Assembly (NCBI RefSeq): GCF_943737005.1
Contig: NZ_CALSFU010000003.1
Span: forward strand, 62,001 to 126,000
Source: Achromobacter sp. Marseille-Q4962
GTDB taxonomy: Bacteria; Pseudomonadota; Gammaproteobacteria; Burkholderiales; Burkholderiaceae_B
DNA: 64,000 nucleotides
Reading direction: 5' to 3'
A program made the translations under genes and the position numbers. How positions within the stretch are numbered: position 1 is the stretch's first letter; each line of letters starts with the position of its first letter. Shown here one piece after another: positions 28,153 through 37,573 of this stretch. The notes under the pieces are model-generated. The model was not told the origin of the DNA, did not search any database, and saw only the letters and a list, made by a program, of their open reading frames with translations.

Positions 28153-28962
28153 TCAGCCCGCCGCGTAGGTCTGCCAGGCCTTGACCAGCATGTAGGCCGC
28201 CAGCGCGAACAGCAGGCAGGCGAAGACCCGCTTGAGCGTGGCCACCGGCAGGCGGTGCGCCATGCGCGCGCCCAGCGGCGCGGTCAGCACGCTGGTGCAT
28301 ACCAGCGCCACCAGCGCCGGCCAGTAAATGAACCCGATCATGCCGGGCTGCGACGCGCCTTCGGACAGGCCGGACACCACATACCCCACGCTGTTGGCCA
28401 GCGCGATGGGAAAACCCAGGGCGGCGGAGGTGGACACGGCATTGTGCAGGGCCACGTTGCACCAGACCATGAAGGGCACGGACAGGAAGCCGCCGCCGGC
28501 GCCCACCAGCCCCGACAAGAAGCCGATGCCGGCGCCCGCCGCCGAGGTGCCCACCACTCCCGGCATCTGGCGGCTGGGCTTGGGCTTCTTGTTGCGCAGC
28601 ATGTTCCAGCCCGAATAACCGACGAAGAGCGCGAAGAACAGCGACAGCCAGAGCGTGTTGAGCGCGGCAAACACCGCGCCGCCCGACAGCAGGCCGCCGA
28701 CGATGATGCCCGGCGCCATGGCCGCCACGATGCCCCAGCGTATGGTGCCGCGCTGATGGTGCGCCCGGACGCTGGAAATCGAGGTAAAGAGGATGGACGT
28801 CATGGACGTGGCGATGGCTGCGTGCACAACCAGATCGGACGGCATGCCCTGCCACGTGAAAAGCATGGTCAGGAACGGCACCAGCAACATGCCGCCCCCG
28901 ATACCGAGCAGCCCGGCCGCGAAACCCACTACCGCCCCCAGCGCCAGCAGGCACAACACCAT
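28153..28962 (-). CDS. TSUP family permease (TauE/SafE, PF01925)
   Basis: 269-residue membrane protein with about eight hydrophobic segments. The two TSUP half-repeats are visible: GFAAGLLGIGGGMLLVPFLT and GFLSGLVGAGGGFLSVPFMV. Members export or import sulfite, sulfoacetate, taurine-related or organic anions; the substrate here is open. The start at 28962 follows a GAGGGG element at long spacing, and a TTG four codons upstream is also possible. It follows mnmA on the same strand with a 68-base gap. Confidence 0.88.
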   Translation of the reverse strand: MVLCLLALGAVVGFAAGLLGIGGGMLLVPFLTMLFTWQGMPSDLVVHAAIATSMTSILFTSISSVRAHHQRGTIRWGIVAAMAPGIIVGGLLSGGAVFAALNTLWLSLFFALFVGYSGWNMLRNKKPKPSRQMPGVVGTSAAGAGIGFLSGLVGAGGGFLSVPFMVWCNVALHNAVSTSAALGFPIALANSVGYVVSGLSEGASQPGMIGFIYWPALVALVCTSVLTAPLGARMAHRLPVATLKRVFACLLFALAAYMLVKAWQTYAAG

Positions 28963-29030
28963 GGTGATGTCCAAGTCCCCTCTCCTCGTCGATGTGAAAT
29001 CATGAATGCGGCCGCGCGCGGCGACCGGCG

Positions 29031-30149
29031 TCACGCGATGATGCCGCCGCCCAGGCAGACGTCGCCGTCGTACAGCACGGCGGATTGCCCCGGCGTGACC
29101 GCCCATTGCGGCTGGTCGAAGGCCAGCGTGAAACCCTGCGCGCCGGCATCCTGCAGCCGGCAGGCGGCATCGGCCTGCCGGTAGCGCGTCTTGGCGCCGT
29201 AGGCGCCCTCGGCGGGGGGACGGCCCGCCACCCAGCTCGCGTCCTGCGCGCGTAGGCTGCCCGACAGCAGCCAGGGATGGTCGTGCCCCTGCACCACGTA
29301 CAGCACGTTGCGCTGCAAGTCCTTGCGCGCCACGTACCAGGCCTCGGCCGTGCCGTCTTCGCGCTGGCGGCCCTTCACGCCGCCCACGCCCAGCCCCTTG
29401 CGCTGCCCCAGGGTGTAGAAGGACAGACCCTCATGGCGCCCCACCTGCTGGCCTTCCGGCGTGAGGATGGGCCCCGGCTCGGTGGGCAGGTAGCGGTTGA
29501 GGAACTCCCGGAAAGGGCGCTCGCCGATGAAGCAGATGCCGGTGGAGTCTTTCTTGGCGGCGTTGTGCAGGCCGATCTCGTGCGCGATGCGGCGCACCTC
29601 GGTCTTGTGGATCTCGCCCAGCGGAAACAGCGTGCGCGACAGCTGCGCCTGATTCAGCCGGTGCAGGAAATAGCTCTGGTCCTTGGAGCCGTCCAGCGCC
29701 TTGAGCAACTGGAATTCCGAGCCGCCGCCCTCGGCCGGCACTTCCCGCACGCGGGCGTAGTGCCCCGTGGCGATGCGCTCGGCGCCCAGCGCCATGGCGT
29801 GGTCCAGAAACGCCTTGAACTTGATCTCGGCGTTGCACAACACGTCGGGGTTGGGCGTGCGGCCGGCCGAATACTCGCGCAGGAACTCCGCGAACACGCG
29901 GTCCTTGTATTCGGCGGCGAAGTTGACGAACTCGAACTCCACGCCGATGCGGTCGGCCACGCTGGCCGCGTCGAGCAGGTCCTGGCGCGTGGAGCAGTAT
30001 TCGGAATCGTCGTCGTCTTCCCAGTTCTTCATGAAGAGGCCGACGACCTCGTAGCCCTGCTGTTTGAGCAGCCAGGCGGTGACCGAAGAATCGACGCCGC
30101 CGGACATGCCCACGACGACGCGGCCCTTCTTGCTGGATGTGTGATTCAT
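29031..30149 (-). CDS. mnmA: tRNA-specific 2-thiouridylase MnmA
   Basis: 372 residues. MnmA adenylates and thiolates U34 of tRNA-Glu, -Gln and -Lys. The PP-loop ATP site [15 protein letters not shown] is near the N-terminus. The two catalytic cysteines are visible in [12 protein letters not shown] and [12 protein letters not shown], and GHYARV and SYFLHRL belong to the tRNA-binding core. The C-terminal beta-barrel domain is complete. It starts nine bases after the lysR stop codon, so it may be cotranscribed with lysR. Confidence 0.96.
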   Translation of the reverse strand: MNHTSSKKGRVVVGMSGGVDSSVTAWLLKQQGYEVVGLFMKNWEDDDDSEYCSTRQDLLDAASVADRIGVEFEFVNFAAEYKDRVFAEFLREYSAGRTPNPDVLCNAEIKFKAFLDHAMALGAERIATGHYARVREVPAEGGGSEFQLLKALDGSKDQSYFLHRLNQAQLSRTLFPLGEIHKTEVRRIAHEIGLHNAAKKDSTGICFIGERPFREFLNRYLPTEPGPILTPEGQQVGRHEGLSFYTLGQRKGLGVGGVKGRQREDGTAEAWYVARKDLQRNVLYVVQGHDHPWLLSGSLRAQDASWVAGRPPAEGAYGAKTRYRQADAACRLQDAGAQGFTLAFDQPQWAVTPGQSAVLYDGDVCLGGGIIA

Positions 30150-30157
30150 GGTGAGCG

Positions 30158-31093
30158 CTATTTTAGGGCGTGTTGCAGGGCTTCCTCGTCCGGGGCGGGC
30201 TGCGGCTCGGCGGCGCGCGAGACTTCCATGAGCCAGGAGCGGAACGCCTGCAGGGTGGGCAGGTTGGCCTTTTGCTCCGGGTAGCAGAGGTAGTACCCCA
30301 TGCGGGCGCGGATCGGGAGCTGGATCGCCACGGCCAGCTTGCCGTCGCGCAGTTCGTCCTCGATCAGGCAGCGCGGAATCAGCGCCACTCCGAAACCGGC
30401 GGCCGCGGCCTGCGAGAGCAGCGCGTATTGGTCGAAGCGCGCGCCTTCCAGGCTGCGGCGCGTGTCGCAGCCGGCCTGCTCGAACCAGTCGCGCCAGCCC
30501 TCGAGCGCGGAGGTGTGATGCAGCAGCGGATAGGCCAGCAGCGCCTCGGCGGACGTACAGCCGCCCGGGATGAGCTTGGGACTGCAAACAGGAAGAATCT
30601 CCCGGCCCACGATGTAATCCGCGCCGCTGCCTGGCCAGATGCCCTCGCCGAAGCGCACCGCCGCGTCCAGTTCGGGGGTGGAGAAGTCGTACCCCTGCCG
30701 GTGCGGCAGGAATTCGACGTGGATGTCGGGCCGCAGCCGCATGAAGGCCGTCAGGCGCGGGATGAGCCAGCGCGCGCCGAAGGTGGGCATACAGGTGAGA
30801 TGCAGGGTGCCGCCGCGCCCCTGGTGCGCGATAAGCTCCACCGTGGCCGCCTCGATCTGGCCCAGGCCGGCCTGAATCTTGGCCAGATAGCTGCGGCCGG
30901 CCTCCGTCAGCACCAGTCCTTGCCTGATGCGCAGGAATAGTTCGACCCCGAGGAAGTCCTCGAGATGTTTCACCTGCTTGCTTACCGCGCCTTGAGTCAC
31001 GCACAGTTCCTGCGCGGCGCGGGTAAAACTGCTGTGGCGCGCGGCCACTTCGAAAGCCTGCAGATCGGTGAGGGAGGGACAGAAACGCCGCAT
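30158..31093 (-). CDS. LysR-type transcriptional regulator (GcvA-like)
   Basis: 311 residues from the ATG at 31093. The N-terminal winged helix-turn-helix reads [20 protein letters not shown] and then [15 protein letters not shown], followed by the linker and a periplasmic-binding-like effector domain. The GcvA-like family often has this [10 protein letters not shown] opening. It is divergent from the Bug binding-protein gene, and a perfect 24-bp palindrome lies between them, so autoregulation and control of the Bug-hutG genes are likely. The ligand is unknown. Confidence 0.92.
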   Translation of the reverse strand: MRRFCPSLTDLQAFEVAARHSSFTRAAQELCVTQGAVSKQVKHLEDFLGVELFLRIRQGLVLTEAGRSYLAKIQAGLGQIEAATVELIAHQGRGGTLHLTCMPTFGARWLIPRLTAFMRLRPDIHVEFLPHRQGYDFSTPELDAAVRFGEGIWPGSGADYIVGREILPVCSPKLIPGGCTSAEALLAYPLLHHTSALEGWRDWFEQAGCDTRRSLEGARFDQYALLSQAAAAGFGVALIPRCLIEDELRDGKLAVAIQLPIRARMGYYLCYPEQKANLPTLQAFRSWLMEVSRAAEPQPAPDEEALQHALK

Positions 31094-31138
31094 GGATGCA
31101 GGGGCATGCCGCAACGCGGAAAAGGCTTTTTTATTGCA

Positions 31139-31162
31139 TGAAGTTACAAAAATGTAACTTCA
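31139..31162. promoter_or_regulatory. 24-bp palindrome, candidate LysR operator
   Basis: TGAAGTTACA (31139-31148), AAAA, TGTAACTTCA (31153-31162): a perfect 10-bp inverted repeat in the lysR-Bug intergenic region, 46 bases from the lysR start. It contains the T-N11-A pattern expected for LysR-type regulators. Confidence 0.75.
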
Positions 31163-31305
31163 CCGTCTTCCATTCCTGGCGCAGGCATGAAAAAAAGTAA
31201 TAGCTTACGGAGAAACTTTCGTTTGCGCAAACCCGGTGCACAAGAAAGAATCATCTGGTGTGCGTCTGCCTTTGCGCATCCGCTTTCCAATTCACAGGGG
31301 AATTC

Positions 31306-32295
31306 ATGCAACGCCGTAATGTAATCCTTGGCCTGTGCGTCGCCGCCGCGACGCTCGCCGCTCCCTTCGCCTCCGGCATCGCCCACGCCGAAGACGCCTA
31401 CCCGAACAAGCCGATCCGCCTGATCGTCCCGTTCCCGCCGGGCGGCACGACCGACATCGTCGGCCGTCTCTTCGCCGACAAGCTGGGCAAGGAGCTGGGC
31501 CAGACCGTGGTGGTGGAAAACCGCGGCGGCGCCGGCGGCTCCATCGGCAGCGCGTTCGTGGCCAGCAGCGCCCCGGACGGCTACACCCTGGGCATCGCCA
31601 CCGTCAGCACCCACGGCATCAACCCGGCCATCTACCCGAACCTGCCGTTCGACGCCGAGAAGGACTTCACCGCCATCTCGAACCTGGCCGCCGTGCCCAA
31701 CATCATGACGGTCAACCCCAAAGTTCCGGCCAAGACCATGGCCGACTTCGTCAAGCTGGCCAAGAGCGAGCCCGGCAAGCTGACCTACGCGTCGGCCGGC
31801 AACGGTTCGGTTTCGCACATGATGGGCGAGCTCTTCAAGATGGCCTCGGGCACCAACATCATGCACGTGCCCTACCGCGGCGTGGGCCCGGCGCTGAACG
31901 ACGCCCTGGCCGGCCAGGTCGACGTCATGTACGACAACCTGCCCTCCTCGCTGCCCCACGTGCAGTCCGGCCGCCTGGTCGCGCTGGCCGTGGCCTCGCC
32001 CAAGCGCGTCGCCGCCCTGCCCGACGTGCCCACCTTCGCCGAAGCCGGCCTGCCCGCCGTCAATGACGCCTCGTGGTTCGGCCTGGTCGGCCCGGCCAAG
32101 CTGCCCCAGCCCGTGGTGGACAAGCTGAACGCCGCCGTGAAGAAGGTCAGCGCCGAATCCGACGTGGTGTCCCGCCTGGCCGGCATGGGCGCGACCCCGG
32201 CCGCCAACAGCCCCGCCGAGTTCAAGGCCCAGATCGACGCCGAGATCGCCAAGAACAAGCGCGTGGCCAAAGAAGCCAACGTGAAGATCGACTGA
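31306..32295 (+). CDS. Bug family periplasmic substrate-binding protein (TctC-like)
   Basis: 329 residues. Signal peptide MQRRNVILGLCVAAATLAAP followed by an AHA-like cleavage site near residue 28. The mature protein shows the Bug/TctC pattern: YPNKPIRLIVPFPPGGTTDI, VVVENRGGAGGSIGS and NIMHVPYRGVGPALNDALAGQ. These proteins bind small carboxylates or amides in the periplasm. No TctA/TctB membrane subunits lie nearby, as is common for the many orphan Bug proteins of Bordetella. AGGGG site before the ATG. N-formylglutamate amidohydrolase follows and the divergent LysR probably regulates it. Confidence 0.93.
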   Translation: MQRRNVILGLCVAAATLAAPFASGIAHAEDAYPNKPIRLIVPFPPGGTTDIVGRLFADKLGKELGQTVVVENRGGAGGSIGSAFVASSAPDGYTLGIATVSTHGINPAIYPNLPFDAEKDFTAISNLAAVPNIMTVNPKVPAKTMADFVKLAKSEPGKLTYASAGNGSVSHMMGELFKMASGTNIMHVPYRGVGPALNDALAGQVDVMYDNLPSSLPHVQSGRLVALAVASPKRVAALPDVPTFAEAGLPAVNDASWFGLVGPAKLPQPVVDKLNAAVKKVSAESDVVSRLAGMGATPAANSPAEFKAQIDAEIAKNKRVAKEANVKID

Positions 32296-32304
32296 GCGGT
32301 CCAA

Positions 32305-32343
32305 GGCCCCGCCGCGCCGCCCTGGCGGCGTGCCTGCGGGGCC
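32305..32343 (+). promoter_or_regulatory. Nested hairpin between Bug and N-formylglutamate amidohydrolase genes
   Basis: Outer stem GGCCCCGC / GCGGGGCC (32305-32312 with 32336-32343) enclosing an inner stem CGCCGC / GCGGCG. There is no T-run, so it may act as a processing or mRNA-stability element that lowers expression of the second gene. Confidence 0.5.
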
Positions 32344-32369
32344 TCCGATAAACGAACGTCCTATCCCCT

Positions 32370-33245
32370 ATGCGTATTACCCAACCCTTGTCCTACCGGC
32401 TCGACCTGCCGCAGCAATATCCGAATTCGGACATTTCGGCCCCGCTCGTGCTCGACTCTCCGCACAGCGGCACGGCCTATCCCCCCGACTTCGCGCCGGC
32501 GGTCGACTTCGGCGCGCTGCGCACGGCCGAGGACACGTGGGTGGACGACCTCTGGGGCGACGCCGTGGACCTCGGCGTGCCGCTGATCGCCGCCGGCTTT
32601 CCGCGCGCCTACATCGACGCCAACCGCGCCCCCGATGAAATCGACGAACTGCTGCTCGACCAGCCGTGGCCCGGGCCCCTGAACGCCTCGTCCAAGGTCA
32701 GGCTGGGCAAGGGCCTGATCTGGCGCATGCTCGACGACGGCACGCCGCTGTACGACCGCAAGCTCACGGTCGATGAAGTGCGCCACCGCATCGACGCCTG
32801 CTGGAAGCCCTATCACGAGGCGCTGGCGCGCGTGCTCGACGCGGCGCATGCCCGCTTCGGCAAGGTCTGGCACATCAATTGCCACTCCATGCCCAGCGTG
32901 GCCGGCGCCTATGCCACCGACCGCCCCGGCCTGGTGCACCCCGATTTCGTGCTGGGCGACCGCGACGGCAGCACCAGCGACCCCGCCTTCCGTGAGTTCG
33001 TCGCGGCCTGGCTGCGCGAGCGCGGCTACGATGTGTCGGTCAACGACCCGTACAAGGGCGTCGAGCTGGTCCGCGCCTTCGGCCGGCCCCAGGAAGGCCG
33101 CCACAGCCTGCAGATCGAGATCAACCGAAAGCTCTACATGGACGAAGTCTCGCTGCGCCCCAGCGAAAACTACGTCCGCCTCAAGACGCATCTGCGCGAA
33201 CTGACCGCCGCGCTGATCGACTGGACGCGCGCGCAGGCGGCGTGA
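32370..33245 (+). CDS. N-formylglutamate amidohydrolase family protein
   Basis: 291 residues, family PF05013, which hydrolyses N-formylglutamate to formate and glutamate, the last step of one histidine-degradation route (HutG). Visible: the metal site start VLDSPHSGTAYPPDF, FPRAYIDANRAPDE, WHINCHSMPS and the C-terminal LQIEINRKLYMDE. No other hut gene is in the window; it lies behind a Bug binding-protein gene and may serve import and hydrolysis of a related N-acyl amino acid. That pairing is inference. Confidence 0.88.
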   Translation: MRITQPLSYRLDLPQQYPNSDISAPLVLDSPHSGTAYPPDFAPAVDFGALRTAEDTWVDDLWGDAVDLGVPLIAAGFPRAYIDANRAPDEIDELLLDQPWPGPLNASSKVRLGKGLIWRMLDDGTPLYDRKLTVDEVRHRIDACWKPYHEALARVLDAAHARFGKVWHINCHSMPSVAGAYATDRPGLVHPDFVLGDRDGSTSDPAFREFVAAWLRERGYDVSVNDPYKGVELVRAFGRPQEGRHSLQIEINRKLYMDEVSLRPSENYVRLKTHLRELTAALIDWTRAQAA

Positions 33246-33299
33246 CGCCGGAGCCGTCCCCGCGCGGCGCGACGGCCGGGCCGTAGCGCCGGCCGCCCC

Positions 33300-33332
33300 A
33301 GCCCCATGGCGCAAGCCATGGGGCTTTTTTTC
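33300..33332 (+). terminator. Intrinsic terminator
   Basis: Perfect 11-bp stem (33300-33310 with 33315-33325) with GCAA tetraloop and T8. It ends the Bug-amidohydrolase unit before the pnt genes. Confidence 0.93.
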
Positions 33333-33398
33333 GCCTCCCTGGACTTGCCGCCCATTCCATGCAATAACTAGCTCCGAACCTTCTGAGGAGAGGCGTCG

Positions 33399-34517
33399 AT
33401 GCACATCGGGATACCAAAAGAAACCCGAGACGGGGAAACCCGTGTCGCAGCTACACCGGAAACCATCAAGAAGTACGTGGCGGGGGGCCACGCAGTCACC
33501 GTGGAGCGCGGCGCCGGCACGGCGGCCCGCTATCTCGACGAAGCCTACGAGGCCGCCGGCGCCTCGCTCGGAAACGCGGCGCAGGCCCTGGGCGCGGATC
33601 TGGTCCTGAAAGTGCGCGCGCCCTCGGCGGCCGAGCTGTCCGCCATGAAACCCGGCGCCCTGCTCGTGGGCATGCTGGACCCCTACGACGCCGAAGGCCT
33701 GCAGGCCATGGCGGACGCCGGCCTCACCGCGTTCGCGCTCGAAGCGGCGCCGCGCATCACGCGGGCGCAGAGCCTGGACGTGCTCTCCTCGCAGGCCAAC
33801 CTGGCCGGCTACAAGGCCGTGCTGCTGGCCGCCCACTACTACGGGCGGCTCTTTCCCATGATGATGACCGCGGCAGGCACCCTGAAAGCAGCGCGCGCCG
33901 TGGTGCTGGGCGCCGGCGTCGCGGGCCTGCAGGCCATCGCCACGGCCAAGCGCCTGGGCGCGGTGGTCGAAGCCTCGGACGTGCGCCCCGCCGCGCGCGA
34001 GCAGGTCGAGTCGCTGGGCGCGAAGTTCATCGACGTGCCCTATGAAACCGACGAAGAGCGCGAAATCGCCGAAGGCGTGGGCGGCTATGCCCGCCCCATG
34101 CCTCCGGCCTGGATGGCGCGCCAGGCCGCGCTCGTGTCGGAGCGCTGTCGCCAGGCCGACATCGTCATCGCCACCGCGCTCATCCCCGGCCGTCCCGCGC
34201 CGACCCTGGTGCCGGCCGAGACGGTCGCCGCCATGAAGCCCGGCTCCGTGCTGGTCGACCTGGCCGTGGAACGCGGCGGCAACTGCCCTCTGTCCGAGAA
34301 AGGAAAAGTGGTGGAAAAGCACGGAGTCACGCTGGTCGGGCTCACCAACCTGCCCGGCCTGGTCGCCACCGACGCCTCGGCGCTCTATGCCCGCAACGTG
34401 CAGGATTTCCTCAAGCTGATCATCAATGCCGAAGGCGCGCCGGCCATCCGGCGCGAAGACGAAATCGTGGCGGCCTGCCTCGTTTGCGAAGGCGGCCGCG
34501 TCACCCGCGGGAGCTGA
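33399..34517 (+). CDS. pntAA: NAD(P) transhydrogenase subunit alpha, part 1
   Basis: 372 residues: the soluble NAD(H)-binding domain I of proton-translocating transhydrogenase, in the alanine-dehydrogenase fold. Seen: MHIGIPKETRDGETRVAATP, the RITRAQSLDVLSSQANLAGYKAV block, and the nucleotide loop VVLGAGVAGLQAIATAKRLGA. E. coli has this fused to the next gene; here it is split. GAGGAG lies upstream of the ATG. First gene of a tight three-gene operon. Confidence 0.95.
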   Translation: MHIGIPKETRDGETRVAATPETIKKYVAGGHAVTVERGAGTAARYLDEAYEAAGASLGNAAQALGADLVLKVRAPSAAELSAMKPGALLVGMLDPYDAEGLQAMADAGLTAFALEAAPRITRAQSLDVLSSQANLAGYKAVLLAAHYYGRLFPMMMTAAGTLKAARAVVLGAGVAGLQAIATAKRLGAVVEASDVRPAAREQVESLGAKFIDVPYETDEEREIAEGVGGYARPMPPAWMARQAALVSERCRQADIVIATALIPGRPAPTLVPAETVAAMKPGSVLVDLAVERGGNCPLSEKGKVVEKHGVTLVGLTNLPGLVATDASALYARNVQDFLKLIINAEGAPAIRREDEIVAACLVCEGGRVTRGS

Positions 34518-34519
34518 AG

Positions 34520-34837
34520 ATGGAAGCCATCAACCCCACCCTGACGAATCTCATCATCTTCGTGCTGGCCGTGTACGTGGGCTACCACGTCGTCTGGAAC
34601 GTCACGCCCGCCCTGCACACGCCGCTCATGGCGGTCACCAACGCCATTTCCGCCATCATCATCGTGGGCGCCATGCTGGCCGCGGCGCTTACCGAGGGCG
34701 GGCTCGCGCGCGGCATGGGCGTGCTGGCGGTGGCGCTGGCCGCCGTCAACGTGTTCGGCGGCTTTCTCGTCACGCGGCGCATGCTCGAGATGTTCAAGAA
34801 GAAAGACAGGAAGCCCGCCAAGGAGGGAGCCAAATGA
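34520..34837 (+). CDS. pntAB: NAD(P) transhydrogenase subunit alpha, part 2
   Basis: 105 residues: the membrane segment of the alpha subunit, with three hydrophobic helices (about 9-29, 36-60, 65-85) and a basic tail ending KKKDRKPAKEGAK. The start is two bases after the pntAA stop, and its last four bases (ATGA) overlap the pntB start, so translation is coupled. This split form is like that of Rhodospirillum rubrum. Confidence 0.93.
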   Translation: MEAINPTLTNLIIFVLAVYVGYHVVWNVTPALHTPLMAVTNAISAIIIVGAMLAAALTEGGLARGMGVLAVALAAVNVFGGFLVTRRMLEMFKKKDRKPAKEGAK

Positions 34838-36270
34838 TCTCCCTGAACCTTGTCACCCTGCTCTATCTGGTCGCCTCGGTCTGCTTCATCCAGGCCCTCA
34901 AGGGGCTGTCTCACCCCACCACTTCGCGCATGGGCAATGCGTTCGGCATGGCGGGCATGGCGATAGCCGTGCTCACGACCGCGGCGCTCATCGTCAGCCT
35001 CGCGCGCGGCTCCGCCGCCATCGGCCTGGGCTGGGTGGTGCTGGGGCTGCTGGTGGGCGGCTCCATCGGCACGCTCATGGCCAAGCGGGTCGAAATGACC
35101 AAGATGCCCGAACTGGTGGCCTTCATGCACAGCATGATCGGCCTGGCGGCGGTGGCCATCGCCGTGGCCGTGGTGGCCGAGCCCCAGGCCTTCGGCATCG
35201 CCGTACCGGGGGCTCCCATACCCGTGGGCAACCGCTTCGAGCTCTTTGTGGGCACTTTCGTGGGGGCCATCACATTCTCCGGCTCGGTCATCGCCTTCGG
35301 CAAGCTGTCGGGCAAGTACAAGTTCCGGCTGTTCCAGGGCGCGCCGGTGGTGTTCCCGGGCCAGCACCTGCTGAATCTCGCCCTGGCGCTGCTGATGCTG
35401 GCCTGCGGCTTCTGGTTCATGGCCACGCAGCAATGGACGCCCTTCGTTCTCATGGCGGCGATCGCCTTCGTGCTGGGCGTGCTCATCATCATTCCCATCG
35501 GCGGGGCCGACATGCCGGTGGTGGTGTCCATGCTCAACAGCTACTCGGGGTGGGCCGCCGCCGGCATCGGCTTCTCGCTGGACAACCCCATGCTCATCAT
35601 CGCGGGCTCGCTGGTGGGATCCTCGGGCGCCATCCTGTCCTACATCATGTGCAAGGCGATGAACCGCTCGTTTTTCAACGTGATCCTAGGCGGGTTCGGC
35701 GGGCCGGCCGCCGCCGGCTCCCAGGGCGCAGCGGCGCAGCAGCGCAGCGTCAAGTCGGGCAGCCCGGACGACGCCGCCTTCCTGCTCACCAATGCCGAAA
35801 CCGTGACCATCGTGCCCGGCTACGGCCTGGCCGTGGCGCGCGCGCAGCACGCGCTGAAGGAACTGGCCGAGAAGCTCACCGAGCATGGCGTCACCGTGAA
35901 ATACGCCATCCACCCGGTGGCCGGCCGCATGCCCGGCCACATGAACGTGCTGCTGGCCGAGGCAGAGGTTCCGTATGACCAGGTCTACGAGATGGAAGAC
36001 ATCAACGGGGAGTTCGGGCAGACCGACGTGGTGCTGGTGCTGGGCGCCAACGACGTGGTCAACCCGGCGGCCAAGAACGACCCCAACTCCCCCATCGCCG
36101 GCATGCCCATTCTCGAAGCCTACAAGGCGCGCAACATCATCGTGAACAAGCGCTCCATGGCCTCGGGCTATGCCGGCCTGGACAACGAGCTCTTCTACAT
36201 GGACCGCACGATGATGGTGTTCGGCGACGCCAAGAAAGTGCTCGAAGACATGGTGAAAGCGGTGGAATGA
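34834..36270 (+). CDS. pntB: NAD(P) transhydrogenase subunit beta
   Basis: 478 residues. An N-terminal membrane part (about nine helices, residues 1-260) is joined to the C-terminal NADP(H)-binding domain III with VTIVPGYGLAVARAQHALKE, HPVAGRMPGHMNVLLAEA, LVLGANDVVNPAAK and NKRSMASGYAGLDNELFY. It completes the enzyme, which uses the proton gradient to reduce NADP+ with NADH. AAGGAGG site; ATGA overlap with pntAB. It ends at a hairpin facing glcF. Confidence 0.96.
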   Translation: MISLNLVTLLYLVASVCFIQALKGLSHPTTSRMGNAFGMAGMAIAVLTTAALIVSLARGSAAIGLGWVVLGLLVGGSIGTLMAKRVEMTKMPELVAFMHSMIGLAAVAIAVAVVAEPQAFGIAVPGAPIPVGNRFELFVGTFVGAITFSGSVIAFGKLSGKYKFRLFQGAPVVFPGQHLLNLALALLMLACGFWFMATQQWTPFVLMAAIAFVLGVLIIIPIGGADMPVVVSMLNSYSGWAAAGIGFSLDNPMLIIAGSLVGSSGAILSYIMCKAMNRSFFNVILGGFGGPAAAGSQGAAAQQRSVKSGSPDDAAFLLTNAETVTIVPGYGLAVARAQHALKELAEKLTEHGVTVKYAIHPVAGRMPGHMNVLLAEAEVPYDQVYEMEDINGEFGQTDVVLVLGANDVVNPAAKNDPNSPIAGMPILEAYKARNIIVNKRSMASGYAGLDNELFYMDRTMMVFGDAKKVLEDMVKAVE

Positions 36271-36276
36271 GCTGGT

Positions 36277-36301
36277 GCGGGAAGGCCCCTCGCCTTCCCG
36301 C
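36277..36301. terminator. Hairpin between convergent pntB and glcF
   Basis: Perfect 10-bp stem (36277-36286 with 36292-36301) and five-base loop; no T-run, so termination strength is uncertain. Confidence 0.5.
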
Positions 36302-36333
36302 CCGGCACGGCGGCCCGCCTCAGGCGCGCCGTC

Positions 36334-37560
36334 TCAGGCGCGCCGCAGTTGCTCGTCCACCACTTCCACCCAGTGGCGAACCGGCGTGTCGGTGCCGCTT
36401 TGCAGGTGGCCGATGCAGCCCATGTTGGACGAGAGGATCACATCGGGAGCGCAGGCCGCGATCGCATCCAGCTTGCGGTCGCGCAGCTCGGTGGATATGC
36501 CCGGGTTCAGCACCGAGTACGCGCCCGCGGAGCCGCAGCACAGGTGCCGGTCGGCGAAGGGCTGCAATTCGAAGCCCAGGTCCGCGAGCAATTGTTCGGC
36601 CAGCGGCCGCAGCCCCTGCCAATGCTGCAGCGTGCAAGGCGGGTGGAACGCCGCGCGCGTGCCTTGCGGCAGCTTCTCGCGCAGGGCCTGCGCGTGCGGC
36701 GCCACGATTTCCGCCACGTCTTTCACCAGCGCCACGATGCGCGCCGCGCGCTCGGCGTAGGCCGGATCGCCGCGCAGGTGATGCGCATACTCCTTGACCA
36801 TGGCGCCGCAGCCCGAGGCGTTCATGACGATGGCCTCGATCTTGCCATCCTGCACCAGCGGCCACCAGGCATCGATATTGGCCCGCATCTGATCCAGGGC
36901 CGCACCCTGCGCGTCGAGATGGAAGCTGACCGCGCCGCAGCAACCCGCGCCCGGCACGAGCCGCGCGCCGATACCCACGGCATCCAGCACGCGCACGGTC
37001 GCGGCGTCGATGGCCGGCATCATGGCGGGCTGCACACAGCCCAGCGGCATGAGCACCTGCCGGGCATGCCGCTGGCCGCGCGGCAGCGCGCCCGGGTCGC
37101 GGCGCGGCGGCACCTTGCGCCTGAGCGCGGCGGGCAGCGCGCCGCGCACCGCCTGGCCCAGCCGCATGGCGGGCGCGAACGCACGCGACAGCATGAGGCG
37201 GCGCAGGAACTCGCGGCGTACCCTTTCCCGCCAGGGACGGCGCACCCGCTCATCCACGATCTGGCGGCCGATGTCCACCAGATGCCCGTACTGCACGCCC
37301 GACGGGCAGGTGGTTTCGCAATTGCGGCAGGTCAGGCAGCGGTCCAGGTGCTGTTGCGTGGATTGCGTGGGCGCAGCGCCCTCGAGCACCTGCTTGATGA
37401 GGTAGATGCGTCCGCGCGGGCCGTCCAGCTCGTCGCCCAGCACCTGGTAGGTCGGACAGGTCGCCGTGCAGAAGCCGCAGTGCACGCAGCGGCGCAGGAT
37501 GGCGTCCGCCTCCTTGCCCAGCTCGGTGCCGCTTGCCCAGGTTGCCAGCTTGGTTTGCAT
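36334..37560 (-). CDS. glcF: Glycolate oxidase iron-sulfur subunit GlcF
   Basis: 408 residues. Two 4Fe-4S ferredoxin motifs near the N-terminus (CVHCGFCTATCP and CLTCRNCETTCP) are followed by two cysteine-rich CCG domains with GAGCCGAVSFH and HLCCGSAGAYSVLNP. GlcF carries electrons from the GlcD flavin to the respiratory chain. Last gene of glcD-glcE-glcF; the gaps are 12-13 bases. Product for glycolate use after 2-phosphoglycolate dephosphorylation. Confidence 0.95.
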   Translation of the reverse strand: MQTKLATWASGTELGKEADAILRRCVHCGFCTATCPTYQVLGDELDGPRGRIYLIKQVLEGAAPTQSTQQHLDRCLTCRNCETTCPSGVQYGHLVDIGRQIVDERVRRPWRERVRREFLRRLMLSRAFAPAMRLGQAVRGALPAALRRKVPPRRDPGALPRGQRHARQVLMPLGCVQPAMMPAIDAATVRVLDAVGIGARLVPGAGCCGAVSFHLDAQGAALDQMRANIDAWWPLVQDGKIEAIVMNASGCGAMVKEYAHHLRGDPAYAERAARIVALVKDVAEIVAPHAQALREKLPQGTRAAFHPPCTLQHWQGLRPLAEQLLADLGFELQPFADRHLCCGSAGAYSVLNPGISTELRDRKLDAIAACAPDVILSSNMGCIGHLQSGTDTPVRHWVEVVDEQLRRA

Positions 37561-37573
37561 GATGCGTCGGACC

